A stretch of DNA of 64,000 bases, taken from Belliella kenyensis (GTDB lineage Bacteria > Bacteroidota > Bacteroidia > Cytophagales > Cyclobacteriaceae). The notes beneath the pieces were generated by a model. The model was not told the DNA's origin. It did not search any database and saw nothing but the letters and a program-made list of their open reading frames with translations. Positions 18,823-29,500 of this stretch are shown here, piece after piece; position 1 is the first letter of the stretch, and each line of letters starts with the position of its first letter. The DNA is taken from NCBI RefSeq assembly GCF_022549675.1, contig NZ_JAKZGR010000002.1, forward strand, positions 186,001-250,000, in the 5' to 3' direction. The position numbers and the translations under genes are program-made.

Positions 18823-20247
18823 ATGCATATCATAGACCTCGGCATATTCGTCGGGTACATGTTGGTGATGCTTGGGGTAGGGTACTACTTCATGCGTCGC
18901 AATAAAAGTCAAGACGATTATTATGTAGGAGGAAGAGATATTGGAAGTTGGCACATTGGTTTGTCTGTCGTAGCGACTGATGTAGGTGGAGGTTTTTCAG
19001 TTGGTCTGGGAGGACTGGGGTTTGTAATGGGGCTTTCAGGTAGTTGGATGCTGTTTACAGGACTGTTAGGAGCATGGTTAGCCGCTGTTTTTTTGATACC
19101 AAGGGTTAAGAGTGATCGTGCATTTGCTAATTTTTATACATTTCCACAAATTATCCAGCACTTATTTGATCGTCGAGCAGGGCTAGTTGCAGCATTGATT
19201 TGTTTGATAGGTTATCTGGGGTTTACATCATCGCAGCTCTTAGCTGGTGCAAAACTCGCTTCAGGAACTTTCGAAGGTCTTACAGTCAATCATGCGCTCT
19301 GGATTATGGGTGTGATAGCTGTTGTTTATACTGTATTAGGAGGTTTGAAAGCGGTGATTTACACAGATACTGTTCAGTGGATTGTATTGATGCTTGGTTT
19401 TATCTTTATTGGTTTACCAGTATCCTATTATCATGTTGGAGGTTGGGATGTGATCAAAAATACTTTGCCTGCTGAATTTTTTAGCTTAAGTAACCTTACC
19501 TGGCAAGATTTGGCCAATTGGGGTATCACAATTTTACCAGTTTGGTTTATTGGGATGACTTTGTATCAGCGGATATTTGCAAGTAGAGACGTGGCATCGG
19601 CGAAGAAGGCTTGGTTTATTGCAGGCTTGTTCGAGTGGCCAATTATGGCATTCATGGGAGTAGCATTGGGTTTGTTATCCAGAGTAGCATTTGAGCAAGG
19701 GCTTTTGATAATTGATGTGGATGCTTTAGATCCTGAGATGGGTTTGCCTGTATTGTTAAGAACCATTTTACCCTCAGGAATTTTGGGATTGATGATGTCG
19801 GCTTACTTTTCAGCTGTTTTGTCTACAGCGGATTCCTGCCTGATGGCAGCATCAGGGAGTCTAAATTCAGATATATTTGGCAAATGGATGAATGACCTGT
19901 CACAAAATTCTCAAGTGAGATGGGCTCAGCTATTCACTTTAATTTTAGGAATCATAGCACTTTTAGTAGCTCTTCAAATGACCAATGTGCTAGATCTGAT
20001 GCTTTATTCATATGCCTTCATGGTGTCAGGATTGCTTATTCCTGTGTTATTTGGGCTCTTTTCCAATAGGAAAAGTCCAGAAGCAGCATTGTGGTCAATG
20101 ATCATTGGAGGTACAGTGACAGCCTTTCTAAGTTTACTTGAAGTGAGTCTTCCTTTTGGCTTAGATCCAAACTTTTTTGGAGTTTCGGCTTCTTTAGCAA
20201 TGTATTTGCTTGTTTACAATGTTCAAAAATTGAATCAATCAAAATAA
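18823..20247 (+). CDS. Sodium:solute symporter family protein
   Basis: A 474-residue inner-membrane protein with about thirteen hydrophobic segments, of the SSS family (LeuT fold). The signature GRDIGSWHIGLSVVATDVGGG near residues 37-57 and the helix SAYFSAVLSTADSCLMAASG near 325-345, which carries the sodium-site serines and threonine in family members, are present. Transported solute is not predictable. It is followed after 11 bases by an acetyltransferase gene, so the two may be cotranscribed. Confidence 0.9.
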   Translation: MHIIDLGIFVGYMLVMLGVGYYFMRRNKSQDDYYVGGRDIGSWHIGLSVVATDVGGGFSVGLGGLGFVMGLSGSWMLFTGLLGAWLAAVFLIPRVKSDRAFANFYTFPQIIQHLFDRRAGLVAALICLIGYLGFTSSQLLAGAKLASGTFEGLTVNHALWIMGVIAVVYTVLGGLKAVIYTDTVQWIVLMLGFIFIGLPVSYYHVGGWDVIKNTLPAEFFSLSNLTWQDLANWGITILPVWFIGMTLYQRIFASRDVASAKKAWFIAGLFEWPIMAFMGVALGLLSRVAFEQGLLIIDVDALDPEMGLPVLLRTILPSGILGLMMSAYFSAVLSTADSCLMAASGSLNSDIFGKWMNDLSQNSQVRWAQLFTLILGIIALLVALQMTNVLDLMLYSYAFMVSGLLIPVLFGLFSNRKSPEAALWSMIIGGTVTAFLSLLEVSLPFGLDPNFFGVSASLAMYLLVYNVQKLNQSK

Positions 20248-20258
20248 AATAATAGAGT

Positions 20259-20699
20259 ATGCTTAAAATTGAAACCCTATCAGCAATAGACCATGCAACT
20301 TATTTGCAGAAAAAAGAAGTAGCAGATTTTCTTTTTGCTCATTTGGAGCAATATGGTGATCCAGTGAAAGATATTATGAAGTGTTTGGATTATGCTTTGG
20401 ATCAGGCTGTTGACAAGGGAGGATTTGCAGTTTTGGCAAGAGAAAACGATCAAATCGTTGGGGCAGTGGTGGTAAACAAAACGGGTATGTCAGGATATAT
20501 ACCTGAAAATATCCTAGTCTATATAGCAGTAGATGCTTCACAAAGGGGCAAAGGGGTAGGTAAAAAACTCATGAAAACAGCTATAGACATGGCAAATGGT
20601 GATATAGCACTTCATGTAGAACCCGATAATCCCGCCAAAAAACTATATGAAAGTCTGGGATTCACTAACAAGTACCTTGAAATGAGGTTGAAGAAGTGA
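20259..20699 (+). CDS. GNAT family N-acetyltransferase
   Basis: A 146-residue protein with the acetyl-CoA loop pattern QRGKGVGKKLM (motif A) and the C-terminal KLYESLGF characteristic of GNAT enzymes. The substrate is unknown. It lies directly behind the symporter gene. Confidence 0.88.
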   Translation: MLKIETLSAIDHATYLQKKEVADFLFAHLEQYGDPVKDIMKCLDYALDQAVDKGGFAVLARENDQIVGAVVVNKTGMSGYIPENILVYIAVDASQRGKGVGKKLMKTAIDMANGDIALHVEPDNPAKKLYESLGFTNKYLEMRLKK

Positions 20700-20876
20700 T
20701 TAGCAGGTCTATGAATAAGTTTAAAGATAGGTGTCTTTTTACATTAGCATTTGCGAAAGTCTTGTGTTTCAGAATGTACGATTGCTTATAGATTTTAACA
20801 TAAATAGCACGATATTAAAAATTTCTAATTTGAACGAATTATCACCATCACAAAGTGGTAAATAAATATAAAAACA

Positions 20877-21950
20877 ATGGCATTTTTGAACCTGCATAGA
20901 GGGAAACTTAAGGAGAATTTTGAATATCTTAAAAGCACCTTTACGGCAGAAGATATTTCTTGGGGTGTCGTTTCCAAGTTGTTTTGCGGAAATAGAACTT
21001 ACCTAAAGGAACTTATAGATCTTGGGGTCAAAGAAATTCATGATTCAAGGATCAGTAATTTGGCAAAAGTCAAAGAAATCGATGAGAATGTACAAACTGT
21101 ATATATAAAACCAGTGTCTAAGCGTAACATACCAAGCATGGTTAAGTATGCGGATGTGAGCCTAAACAGTGAGCTAACTACGATCCAATGGATAAGCGAT
21201 GAATCTGTGAAGCAAGGTAAAAAGCATAAAATTATCATTATGGTGGAGACTGGAGATCTACGTGAAGGAGTCATGGGTGATCACCTTGTTGACTTTTATG
21301 CTCAAATATTTGAATTGCCAAACATAGAAATAATTGGACTTGGAACTAACCTCAATTGCCTAAATGGTGTCATGCCTTCTGCCGATAAATTGATACAGCT
21401 TTCGCTGTATAAGCAGATCATAGAATTGAAGTTTAATAAAAAGATCCCATGGGTATCAGCTGGCACTTCTGTCACGATACCTCTATTGCTACACAAGCAG
21501 CTTCCAAAGGGTGTGAATCATTTTCGAGTGGGCGAAACGCTTTATTTTGGCGTGGATTTGTTTGAAGAGAAAGTGATCCCAGGCATGCATGGAGATGTAT
21601 TTGAACTGTATGCCGAAATCATAGAAATGCAAGAGAAGCCCATGCTGCCTACAGGGTCGCTTGCTGCAAACCCTCAGGGAGAGGTACTTTCTATAGATGA
21701 GTCACTATATGGAAAATCATCCTTTAGGGCTATTTTGGATATAGGATTACTAGATGTAGACCCAAAGTACCTCTTGGCAGAAGATGGAGAATTTGAAATC
21801 CTAGGTGCTAGTTCTGACATGATCATTTTAAATCTAGGACTAAACCCAAAAGATTATAAAGTTGGCGACACCATAAAATTCGGATTGAAGTATATGGGGG
21901 CTTTGGGAATCATGAACTCTAGTTATGTAGATAAAAAAATAAGTGGTTGA
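20877..21950 (+). CDS. Alanine/ornithine racemase-like PLP enzyme
   Basis: A 357-residue protein with the fold-type III (TIM-barrel) PLP domain of alanine racemase; the presumed Schiff-base lysine is K34 in GVVSKLFCGN. Other family features are VETGDLREG, TNLNCLNG and the phosphate-binding segment WVSAGTSVT. It lacks the usual full alanine racemase beta-domain arrangement and best fits the alanine/ornithine racemase family, so the substrate amino acid is open. It stands alone in the window. Confidence 0.78.
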   Translation: MAFLNLHRGKLKENFEYLKSTFTAEDISWGVVSKLFCGNRTYLKELIDLGVKEIHDSRISNLAKVKEIDENVQTVYIKPVSKRNIPSMVKYADVSLNSELTTIQWISDESVKQGKKHKIIIMVETGDLREGVMGDHLVDFYAQIFELPNIEIIGLGTNLNCLNGVMPSADKLIQLSLYKQIIELKFNKKIPWVSAGTSVTIPLLLHKQLPKGVNHFRVGETLYFGVDLFEEKVIPGMHGDVFELYAEIIEMQEKPMLPTGSLAANPQGEVLSIDESLYGKSSFRAILDIGLLDVDPKYLLAEDGEFEILGASSDMIILNLGLNPKDYKVGDTIKFGLKYMGALGIMNSSYVDKKISG

Positions 21951-22053
21951 TCTTGAGTGTTTTTCGCTATTATCCACTATTTTTTAGATTTTCTAGTAAT
22001 ATTTTTGGCATGATCTTAGATTATAAGTGGGAAAAAACCAACTATTATATATT

Positions 22054-22656
22054 ATGAAAAAGTCAATTTTATTATTCGCAGTGCTAGCGTTTTTTTCATT
22101 TGAAATCAATGCACAGAATTATGACAGGAACGATGCTATCGGTGGATTCGGTATTAGAGGTGGTGCCAACTTTTTTACATTTGGAGGCTCTGATGCTCCT
22201 AATAACGACTACGATAACAGGGTAGGATTTCATGGGGGTATTTATTCCAACTTGTTTTTGGGTTCAAGAATTGCTCTTGAGCCTGGTGTGTACTACTCGG
22301 TGAAAGGTACACAGTATGACGCAGTAGGTGATCCAAGAGCCATCTTGAACTATGTAGATGTCCCATTACTATTAAGGCTTTACGTTACAGATGGACTTAA
22401 TATTTTCGCTGGACCTCAGGCATCATTCTTAACATCTTCTACTTTTGAAGCAAATTTTGGAGGTAGTTCTTTTTCCTTAAACACTGACGAGATCACCAAA
22501 ACAGACCTTGGGTTTGTAGTAGGTGTAGGTTATAATCTTCCTAAAGGATTGAATATCCAAGGTAGCTACGATTATGGAACTTCACCTGTATTCAAAAACT
22601 CCAATGCTGACATTTATAACAGAGGATTCAAAGTATCCTTAGGTTATAGTTTCTAA
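22054..22656 (+). CDS. Porin family outer-membrane beta-barrel protein (PorT-like)
   Basis: A 200-residue secreted protein with a signal peptide (KKSILLFAVLAFFSF, cleavage after INAQ) and a beta-barrel rich in Gly and aromatic residues (GIRGGANFFTFG, LEPGVYYS, VGVGYNLPKGL, last strand FKVSLGYSF). This pattern fits the outer-membrane beta-barrel domain (PorT/OMP_b-brl_2) common in Bacteroidota. I chose ATG 22054 over an in-frame GTG 27 bases upstream because the signal peptide starts there. A strong terminator follows. Ligand unknown. Confidence 0.82.
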   Translation: MKKSILLFAVLAFFSFEINAQNYDRNDAIGGFGIRGGANFFTFGGSDAPNNDYDNRVGFHGGIYSNLFLGSRIALEPGVYYSVKGTQYDAVGDPRAILNYVDVPLLLRLYVTDGLNIFAGPQASFLTSSTFEANFGGSSFSLNTDEITKTDLGFVVGVGYNLPKGLNIQGSYDYGTSPVFKNSNADIYNRGFKVSLGYSF

Positions 22657-22671
22657 TCAGAAAGCTAAATT

Positions 22672-22708
22672 AAAAAAAGCCAACTCGAATTTAGAGTTGG
22701 CTTTTTTT
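22672..22708. terminator. Bidirectional rho-independent terminator
   Basis: A perfect 15-base stem (A-rich then GCCAACTC; GAGTTGGC then T-rich) with a seven-base loop, between the porin gene and the convergent DUF6807 lipoprotein gene. Confidence 0.88.
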
Positions 22709-22812
22709 GTGCTTAACTATATTTTGACCAAAGACTTATTTTTTTAAAGTTACTTTTATAGTCCATGTTGTAACTTTTTGCAATAGATTATGTACTAAGT
22801 CAAGCCTCGAGC

Positions 22813-24012
22813 TTAGTTTATGCTGACCTTCACTGGATTTTCTAAATTTAATTGAATCATTTCCATCAACTTTTTATCAACTTCTCCATTGTGAACCACA
22901 TACCTGAACTTACTTTTATAGGTTTCACCAGGATTGATGCTGAATCCTTCTTCAAATACTGGAGTAAACACCCAATAGGGCATAGTTGGATGAACTCTTA
23001 CAAATTGAGGGTACCTAAAGTTGTCAGGAAAACCAAAAACTGTTACTCCAGCGGCGGTCTCAGAAAGGTTTCCGCTTACACTAATCCATTTTGCTTGGGT
23101 ATGGTTCACATTTTCTAATGTTTTGCCTTGATCGCTCAATACCTTCCATTGCTGTTGGTAATTTATACTATCATCTGGATTCCATTCTCGGCTACCTCTC
23201 AAAGCCATTCCTCCATAGATATATTTGTTGAGGAATAAAGTGTCTTTGCTAGTGTTAGTCTGCTCGGAGTACAGGTCAAACATATAGAAATCTGAAACTG
23301 GATAGATTCTGATTTCCCACAATTCCTCTAGAATCTCCCCATTTTCTAGGCTAATATGGCTGAGCATTGCTTTGATTTGACCTGTCACTTGTCCTGTTTT
23401 TACTTTAATCATTTTTTTATGATTCACAGTCCCCATACTATCCAATTGATTCCAGAAATCCACTTTTTTCCCTTTGAAGGTGGTGTTTGTCCATGCATTA
23501 TATATTGCATGTTGGTGCAAATGACCTTTGGGGAAATCATCTGTGAGCGTAGCACCATTTGGACTTTTTAGAGGATGAATAAATCCACTTTTCGCATAGA
23601 GATTGCTCTCTCCCGATGGTGGTGACTTTAATTCTTTTTGGTAGTACAGAACCTCGTTTTTGTCTATTTTGACTTGAATGCCTTCTTGATTTTCGATTAT
23701 TTCCAGAGTATTTTTTCGGGAATTGGAACTGGTATATTTTACTAATTTAAATTTTGAAATGCTATTTGATTTAAGACTATCAGCAAACGTCAGAATCGTC
23801 ATTTCGTCCATAATTTCAACTGGTAATATCTTTTTAGTATCCAAATCCTTCAGGTGATAATTTGCGGTGGTATCGATTGGATCATTCAATGAAATTTGAA
23901 TTGGGATTGCGATTCTATCGTGATCTCCTGGATCTATAGATATGATGATGTCAGGTTGGCTACAGGCATATAGCCAAAATAATAGCAGGGTAAATAGGAT
24001 GCTGTTTTTCAT
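22813..24012 (-). CDS. DUF6807 (PmoA-like) family lipoprotein
   Basis: A predicted lipoprotein of 399 residues: signal LFTLLLFWLYAC with lipobox Cys17. The body holds the DUF6807 pattern: a strand with SGFIHPLKSPNGA, then KGHLHQHAIYNAW and VDFWNQLD, with clustered histidines. The family often lies in sugar catabolic loci of Bacteroidota, but its activity is not established. It is transcribed divergently from the sigma-factor gene that opens the carbohydrate locus. Confidence 0.65.
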   Translation of the reverse strand: MKNSILFTLLLFWLYACSQPDIIISIDPGDHDRIAIPIQISLNDPIDTTANYHLKDLDTKKILPVEIMDEMTILTFADSLKSNSISKFKLVKYTSSNSRKNTLEIIENQEGIQVKIDKNEVLYYQKELKSPPSGESNLYAKSGFIHPLKSPNGATLTDDFPKGHLHQHAIYNAWTNTTFKGKKVDFWNQLDSMGTVNHKKMIKVKTGQVTGQIKAMLSHISLENGEILEELWEIRIYPVSDFYMFDLYSEQTNTSKDTLFLNKYIYGGMALRGSREWNPDDSINYQQQWKVLSDQGKTLENVNHTQAKWISVSGNLSETAAGVTVFGFPDNFRYPQFVRVHPTMPYWVFTPVFEEGFSINPGETYKSKFRYVVHNGEVDKKLMEMIQLNLENPVKVSIN

Positions 24013-24196
24013 TTTTTGAAGTGATTGGTCAAACTTAAACAGGGAATACTTGGAATCAAAAGGAAAATTAATTCCTATTCAATAAAAATGTATGATTGAA
24101 TTAAAAAAGTACCATGCATGGATTTTTTTTTGATTGATGAAATATAATTAGTTTCTTTGAGAAGTACTCGATAGATACTATGGATTCATTATAGCT

Positions 24197-24796
24197 ATGG
24201 AAATGAAAGAACATGCACTTCGTCAATTGGTAGAGGATCTTTCCAAAGGAGATGAGAAGGCCTTTGGGAAGCTGTACCAATTATTTGGAGAGAAAGTATA
24301 TCACATTGCCAGAAAAATGAATTTGAATCACGAGGATGCAGAAGGGGTTGTGCAGGAAGTTTTTTTGAAAATCTGGAAAAAAAGGGAGAATCTTGATCCT
24401 GAGCTTTCCATTAATGCCTATATGATAGCAATAGTTCGGTCTTTGGTTATCAAAAAAGTTAAAAAAGAAGCTCGATTTTTTGCTTATCAAAAGTATAAGA
24501 TTCCACTGATCTCCTTTGAAACCAATACTGATCCAGAATTAGAGTTGATTTATGCTGATTTTCATCAAGTATCATCTGACCTTATAGAGCTATTGCCACC
24601 AGGCCAGAAGCAAGTGTTTATCATGAAAAATTTCGAAAATCTAAGTACTGATGAAATTGCTGAAAAGCTAAATCTGTCCAAGAGAACTGTTGAAAATCAG
24701 ATATTTCGTGCTTCAAAAGGAATAAAGGAAAAGCTTCAAAAGCTTAAAATAATTTCAGCGGGGATATTGCTATTGATTCTTAATTTCAATTTTTAA
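24197..24796 (+). CDS. ECF-type RNA polymerase sigma factor (carbohydrate-locus regulator)
   Basis: A 199-residue sigma factor with region 2 (FGKLYQLFGEKVYHIARKMN and EDAEGVVQEVFLKIW) and region 4 helix-turn-helix (LSTDEIAEKLNLSKRTVENQ). A short hydrophobic tail (IISAGILLLIL) follows, as in many Bacteroidota ECF factors. It is the first gene of a sigma/FecR/SusC/SusD series and should be released when SusC senses its ligand and the FecR protein is inactivated. Confidence 0.93.
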   Translation: MEMKEHALRQLVEDLSKGDEKAFGKLYQLFGEKVYHIARKMNLNHEDAEGVVQEVFLKIWKKRENLDPELSINAYMIAIVRSLVIKKVKKEARFFAYQKYKIPLISFETNTDPELELIYADFHQVSSDLIELLPPGQKQVFIMKNFENLSTDEIAEKLNLSKRTVENQIFRASKGIKEKLQKLKIISAGILLLILNFNF

Positions 24797-25357
24797 AAAT
24801 GTAAGTGAAGCATTCTCTTACGAAGGCGTGTCTTATGAACATTTGAAAATAATTTTTTGGTTTTTCGTCAAAATACAAATTGCCCAATATTTCTTGTGAT
24901 TATTTGCATTTACAGTGGTAAAATTGTTTTGTGTAAATAATTGGTACATATTCTTTGGTCCCATACTCATCAATAACTTGTCTGTCGTGCCAGATCTAGT
25001 GTCCATGAATAAATAGTTCCGTTCGGCGGATCAAAGCTAGGTAAAATCAATATTTTCATTTAGTTAGTATAAAAGTTGCTGATATAAATTTATTTTTTTC
25101 TGATTATACGCTTTTTTGCCAGTAACTTAAATTCATTGGCTCAACAGGTTGCTAATGGTCAATATCCATAAGTATCCAATATCAATTTATATCGGAAGTT
25201 AGATAAATCGGAATTTTGTAATGTCATTGGCAAAGTTCCGTATATCCATATATTTTTTCATTACCATTTTTCTATCAAATTCATTTTTTATAAAAATTTT
25301 TCACTTGACGTGAGTAATTCTATCCACTTGTGGCTATATGTATCAACAAGCAGAAAA
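24797..25357. other. Non-coding stretch between sigma factor and FecR gene
   Basis: This 561-base, strongly AT-rich stretch has no open frame with family signal. It separates the sigma gene from its FecR gene, so the anti-sigma/SusC genes probably have their own promoter here. I see no convincing operator or hairpin. Confidence 0.4.
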
Positions 25358-26377
25358 ATGGATAGAAGAAAGCAAATAGAGGATTTTTTCAAAGGAGAAT
25401 TGACTGATAATCAGGCAAAAGAATTACTTGCATGGCTGAATACCTCCGAAGGTGAGGAATTTATGTCAGCAGATATACTTCAGCTGTGGTCAGAGAAGTC
25501 AGGAAATACAAAATATGAAGAATGGGATTCTCAATCACTTTGGCAGAAGATCAATAAAGATAAAGCAGGATATCCCTCTCCGCGTTTGCATAAAGATAGC
25601 GTTGTGAAAAAAAGATTGATTCCAGGATGGTTAAAAATTGCTGCTTCCTTCTTTGTTTTTAGCGTGTTATCACTGTTGGTCATTCAATTTATCGAATTTG
25701 AGAAAACAGAAATAAAAGTGGAAGCATCATCCGTGAGGATGATCGAAAAGTTCAACCCTGCCGGTCAAAAGACGAAGATTCATCTACCTGATGGCTCTAC
25801 AGTTTACCTTAATTCTGAGAGTAAAATTACTTATAGTGAAGATTTTATCACGAATCGTTACATTAATTTAGAAGGAGAGGCATTTTTCAATGTAGCAAAA
25901 GATGAAAACAATCCCTTTGCTGTAGCATCGAATGGTATTGTTACTACAGCTTTGGGGACATCATTTAACATATCCACTTTCCATAAGGATGAAAAAGTTA
26001 CTGTCACACTTTTGACTGGAATGGTAAAGCTAAATCTGGAGGATAAGGATGACTATTTGATATTAAATCCTGGAGAAGAATCAGTGCTTTCTAAGAACAT
26101 GTCTTCAGTGGATAAAAAAATAGTCGATGCAAATCAAAGGATACTTTGGATGGATGGTGTGTTGCGGTTTGAAGAAACTTCACTGGATGAAATGGTCACT
26201 TTGCTAGAAAGATGGTATGGTGTGCAGATCAGTATAAAAGGAAAGCAAAAGGATGTGTTGGCATCTGGAACATTTGAAAATAATGAGACCTTGAAAAATG
26301 TGCTTCAAGTGCTAAGTGCATCCATAGGTTTTGAATACAAATTGAAAGAAAAGGAAGTACTTATAGAATTCAAATAA
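25358..26377 (+). CDS. FecR family anti-sigma protein
   Basis: A 339-residue inner-membrane anti-sigma factor. A cytoplasmic N-terminal domain (MDRRKQIEDFFKGELT) is followed by one membrane span near residues 85-110 (WLKIAASFFVFSVLSLLVI), then the periplasmic FecR domain (LPDGSTVYLNSESKI; LEGEAFFNVAKD) and the C-terminal DUF4974 domain (ETSLDEMVTLLERWYGVQI). The ATG at 25358 is preferred over an upstream in-frame GTG that would add 16 residues. It should relay the signal from the STN domain of the following SusC protein to the sigma factor. Confidence 0.92.
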   Translation: MDRRKQIEDFFKGELTDNQAKELLAWLNTSEGEEFMSADILQLWSEKSGNTKYEEWDSQSLWQKINKDKAGYPSPRLHKDSVVKKRLIPGWLKIAASFFVFSVLSLLVIQFIEFEKTEIKVEASSVRMIEKFNPAGQKTKIHLPDGSTVYLNSESKITYSEDFITNRYINLEGEAFFNVAKDENNPFAVASNGIVTTALGTSFNISTFHKDEKVTVTLLTGMVKLNLEDKDDYLILNPGEESVLSKNMSSVDKKIVDANQRILWMDGVLRFEETSLDEMVTLLERWYGVQISIKGKQKDVLASGTFENNETLKNVLQVLSASIGFEYKLKEKEVLIEFK

Positions 26378-26526
26378 AGAGCGTATGAATAAAAAAAACT
26401 GATAAAAAAACAGGAACGTACTGCGAATACGTCCCTGCAAACATCAAATCTTAATAAGCTATGAAAAACGTGTGGTAGCTGCTTTTCATAGTCAAAATCA
26501 ATGTTTCATTTACTATTTCCAAAAAT

Positions 26527-29500
26527 ATGAAAAAAATATTACTAGCGGTAATTATGTCAATCAAGTTAATATTGAAAGGAGTTGCATTGCTCTGTTTGAC
26601 ATTGGGCCCCTTAATGGCAAACACATCGAAAGCGCAGGTAAAGAGTATCGATGAGGTATTCTTAAAGTTGGAAAAAAGAAATTATACGCTTGCACAATTT
26701 TTTAAAGAGACAGAAAACAAAACAGATTTTAAATTTTTCTATACAGATCAAGCAATAAAGACAAGTTCTAATATATCTCTAGTGACCAACTCAGGTAGTG
26801 TGGAAGATTATCTATTGCAGATAGCAAAACAGACGGATTTGAGTTTCAAGCAAGTCAATAATACGATCAGTGTGATATTGAATACTGATAAGCAAGTGGC
26901 AAGAGTAAAAGCCGTTGAAGTAGAACGCATTACCATATCGGGTAAGGTAATCGACGATACGGGTGATCCCATACCTGGTGTGACTGTCATGGTAGAAGGC
27001 ACCACAAACGGCACAATTACAGATATTGATGGTGCTTATGTGATAGAAGTCAATGCAGGACAGACCTTGATATTTTCGTTTTTGGGCTTCCAAAGAGAAA
27101 GAAGAGTAGTAGGTGGGGCAAATGTTATCAATGTGACCTTAAGAAGAGAGGAAAGTGATCTGGACGAATTTGTCGTAGTAGGCTATGGTACACAACAAAA
27201 GAGAGATATCACGGGAGCGGTAAGCTCAATGAGCTCAAGACAAATCGAAGATCAACCAATCATAAGTTTAGATCAAGCCATGATTGCTCAAATGGCAGGT
27301 GTACAAGTGACTCAAGCTACAGGTGCCCCAGGAGGTGGAGCTGCTGTTAGGATTAGAGGGGCCGGTTCTTTGACTGCTGGTAATGAGCCACTTTATGTTA
27401 TTGATGGATTTCCTGTAACCAATGATTTTGATCAAAGGAATAATCCTTTGAATACAATAAACCCAAACGATATCGCAGACATTCAAGTCCTCAAAGATGC
27501 ATCAGCGACAGCTATATATGGGTCTAGGGGATCAAATGGTGTAGTATTAATCACTACCAAGTCAGGCAAATCAGGGGTCTCCAAAATTGATTTTAGCCTA
27601 AGTACTGGTATACAGCAAGTCGAGAAAACATTAGATGTGCTCAACGCAACAGAGTTTGCTAGGTATATAAATGAGTCAAGAAACAACGCTTGGGTAAATT
27701 CAGGTCCAGGAAGATCTGCTTCTGATCCAAATTCAGTTAGACTCAATAATGTAATGTATCTACTGCCAGAGCAATTTAGTGATCCAGAATCTTTAGGGGA
27801 AGGTACGAATTGGCAAGATGCTATTTTCAGAACTGCGAAAATGAGTAATTACCAGTTGAACTTTTCAGGAGGAAATGACAAGACCAAATACTTTATTTCT
27901 GGAGGGTATCTGAATCAGGAGGGTATTATAATCAACTCCGATTTAAAAAGATACTCTTTCAGAGTCAATGTTGACTCAAAAGTCAATGAAAGAATCAAAG
28001 TTGGTGCTAACATTACACCTTCTTATACTTTTTCGAATCAATCCTTAGCCGAAGGCAATTGGCAGGGGGGAGGCATCATACAATCAGCTATCACAGCAGG
28101 TCCTCATTTGACTCCTTATGACGAAAATGGGAATTACACCCAGATAACTGGTCAAGGAATTGGCACTAGTGAAGTAGATAATCCTGTGAAGATTGCTAAT
28201 GAATATTTTCACCAACAAGGTACTTTAAGACTTTTGGGTACTGCATTCGCTGAAATCAATATTGTCGACAATTTGAATTTCAAAACGCTAGTAGGTGCAG
28301 ATATGAGAAGTTTTAGAGAGGATATCTTTAGCTCTTCGATCATTAATCCAAATAGTGTAAACCCAACAAAACCAGCAACTGGGACTAATACAACCTCAGA
28401 GACTAGAAACTGGCTTTCTGAATTTACTTTAAGTTATGCCAAAACCATAAAAAAGCACTCTTTTGATGCGGTGGCGGGTTACACCATTCAGCAAGAGCAA
28501 TTGGATTTCAATAGAATCAATGGTACTAATTTCCCAAATGATGAAGTTAAGACACTCAATGCAGCAGGATTAATTACCAATGCCTTGTCTACTAAAGATG
28601 AGTGGTCATTGATTTCATATTTGGCTAGGGTAAATTATAATTTTGACAGCAGGTATTTGCTCACTGCTACTGTCAGAAGAGATGGATCATCTAGGTTTGG
28701 ATCAGAAAATAGGTGGGGTGTGTTCCCTTCCCTTTCTTTGGGATGGAGACTCTCTGAGGAGAATTTCATGAAAGATGTAAGCTGGATTTCTGAGCTTAGA
28801 TTGAGGTCAAGTTATGGTCTCACGGGGAATAATTTCATTACCAATTATGGAGCAATCGGTCTTACCGGTCCTGAAAATTATCCATTTGGATCTGGCTCTG
28901 GGACAGTAAACAATGGTATCAGATTGACCAATATTCCTAACAGTGGACTAGGGTGGGAGAGAAATAAGCAATTGGATATAGGCTTAGAGTTTGGGGTTCT
29001 AGGAGATAGATTTTACCTGTCTTTCGATTATTACAACAAAAGAACGTCTGATCTCCTACTAAATGTCCCAGTTCCTACTTTGACAGGGTATTCTACAGCG
29101 CTTCAGAATATAGGTGAAATTCAGAATAAAGGTTTTGAATTTACGCTGACTAGCAGGAACATGGTCAAAGCTTTCAAATGGACTACTGATTTCAACTTAT
29201 CGACAAATGATATCAAAGTCCTTGCATTGGGTCCTGATGGATCACCGATCATCTCCAGACAAGCAACATCAGCCACTGCACCTACTCATATTACTCAGGT
29301 AGGTTCTGCACCTGGTAGCTTCTTTGGCTACAATGTAATCGGTGTATATCAAAACCAGCAAGATATTGAAAATAGTGCAGTCATCTTGAATGGTAATGGT
29401 ACTGTTCAGTCAAGACCAGGACAGCTGAAATTTGAAGATGTAAATGGCGACGGGATCATTGATACAAATGATAGAACGATCTTGGGTAATCCCTTTCCAG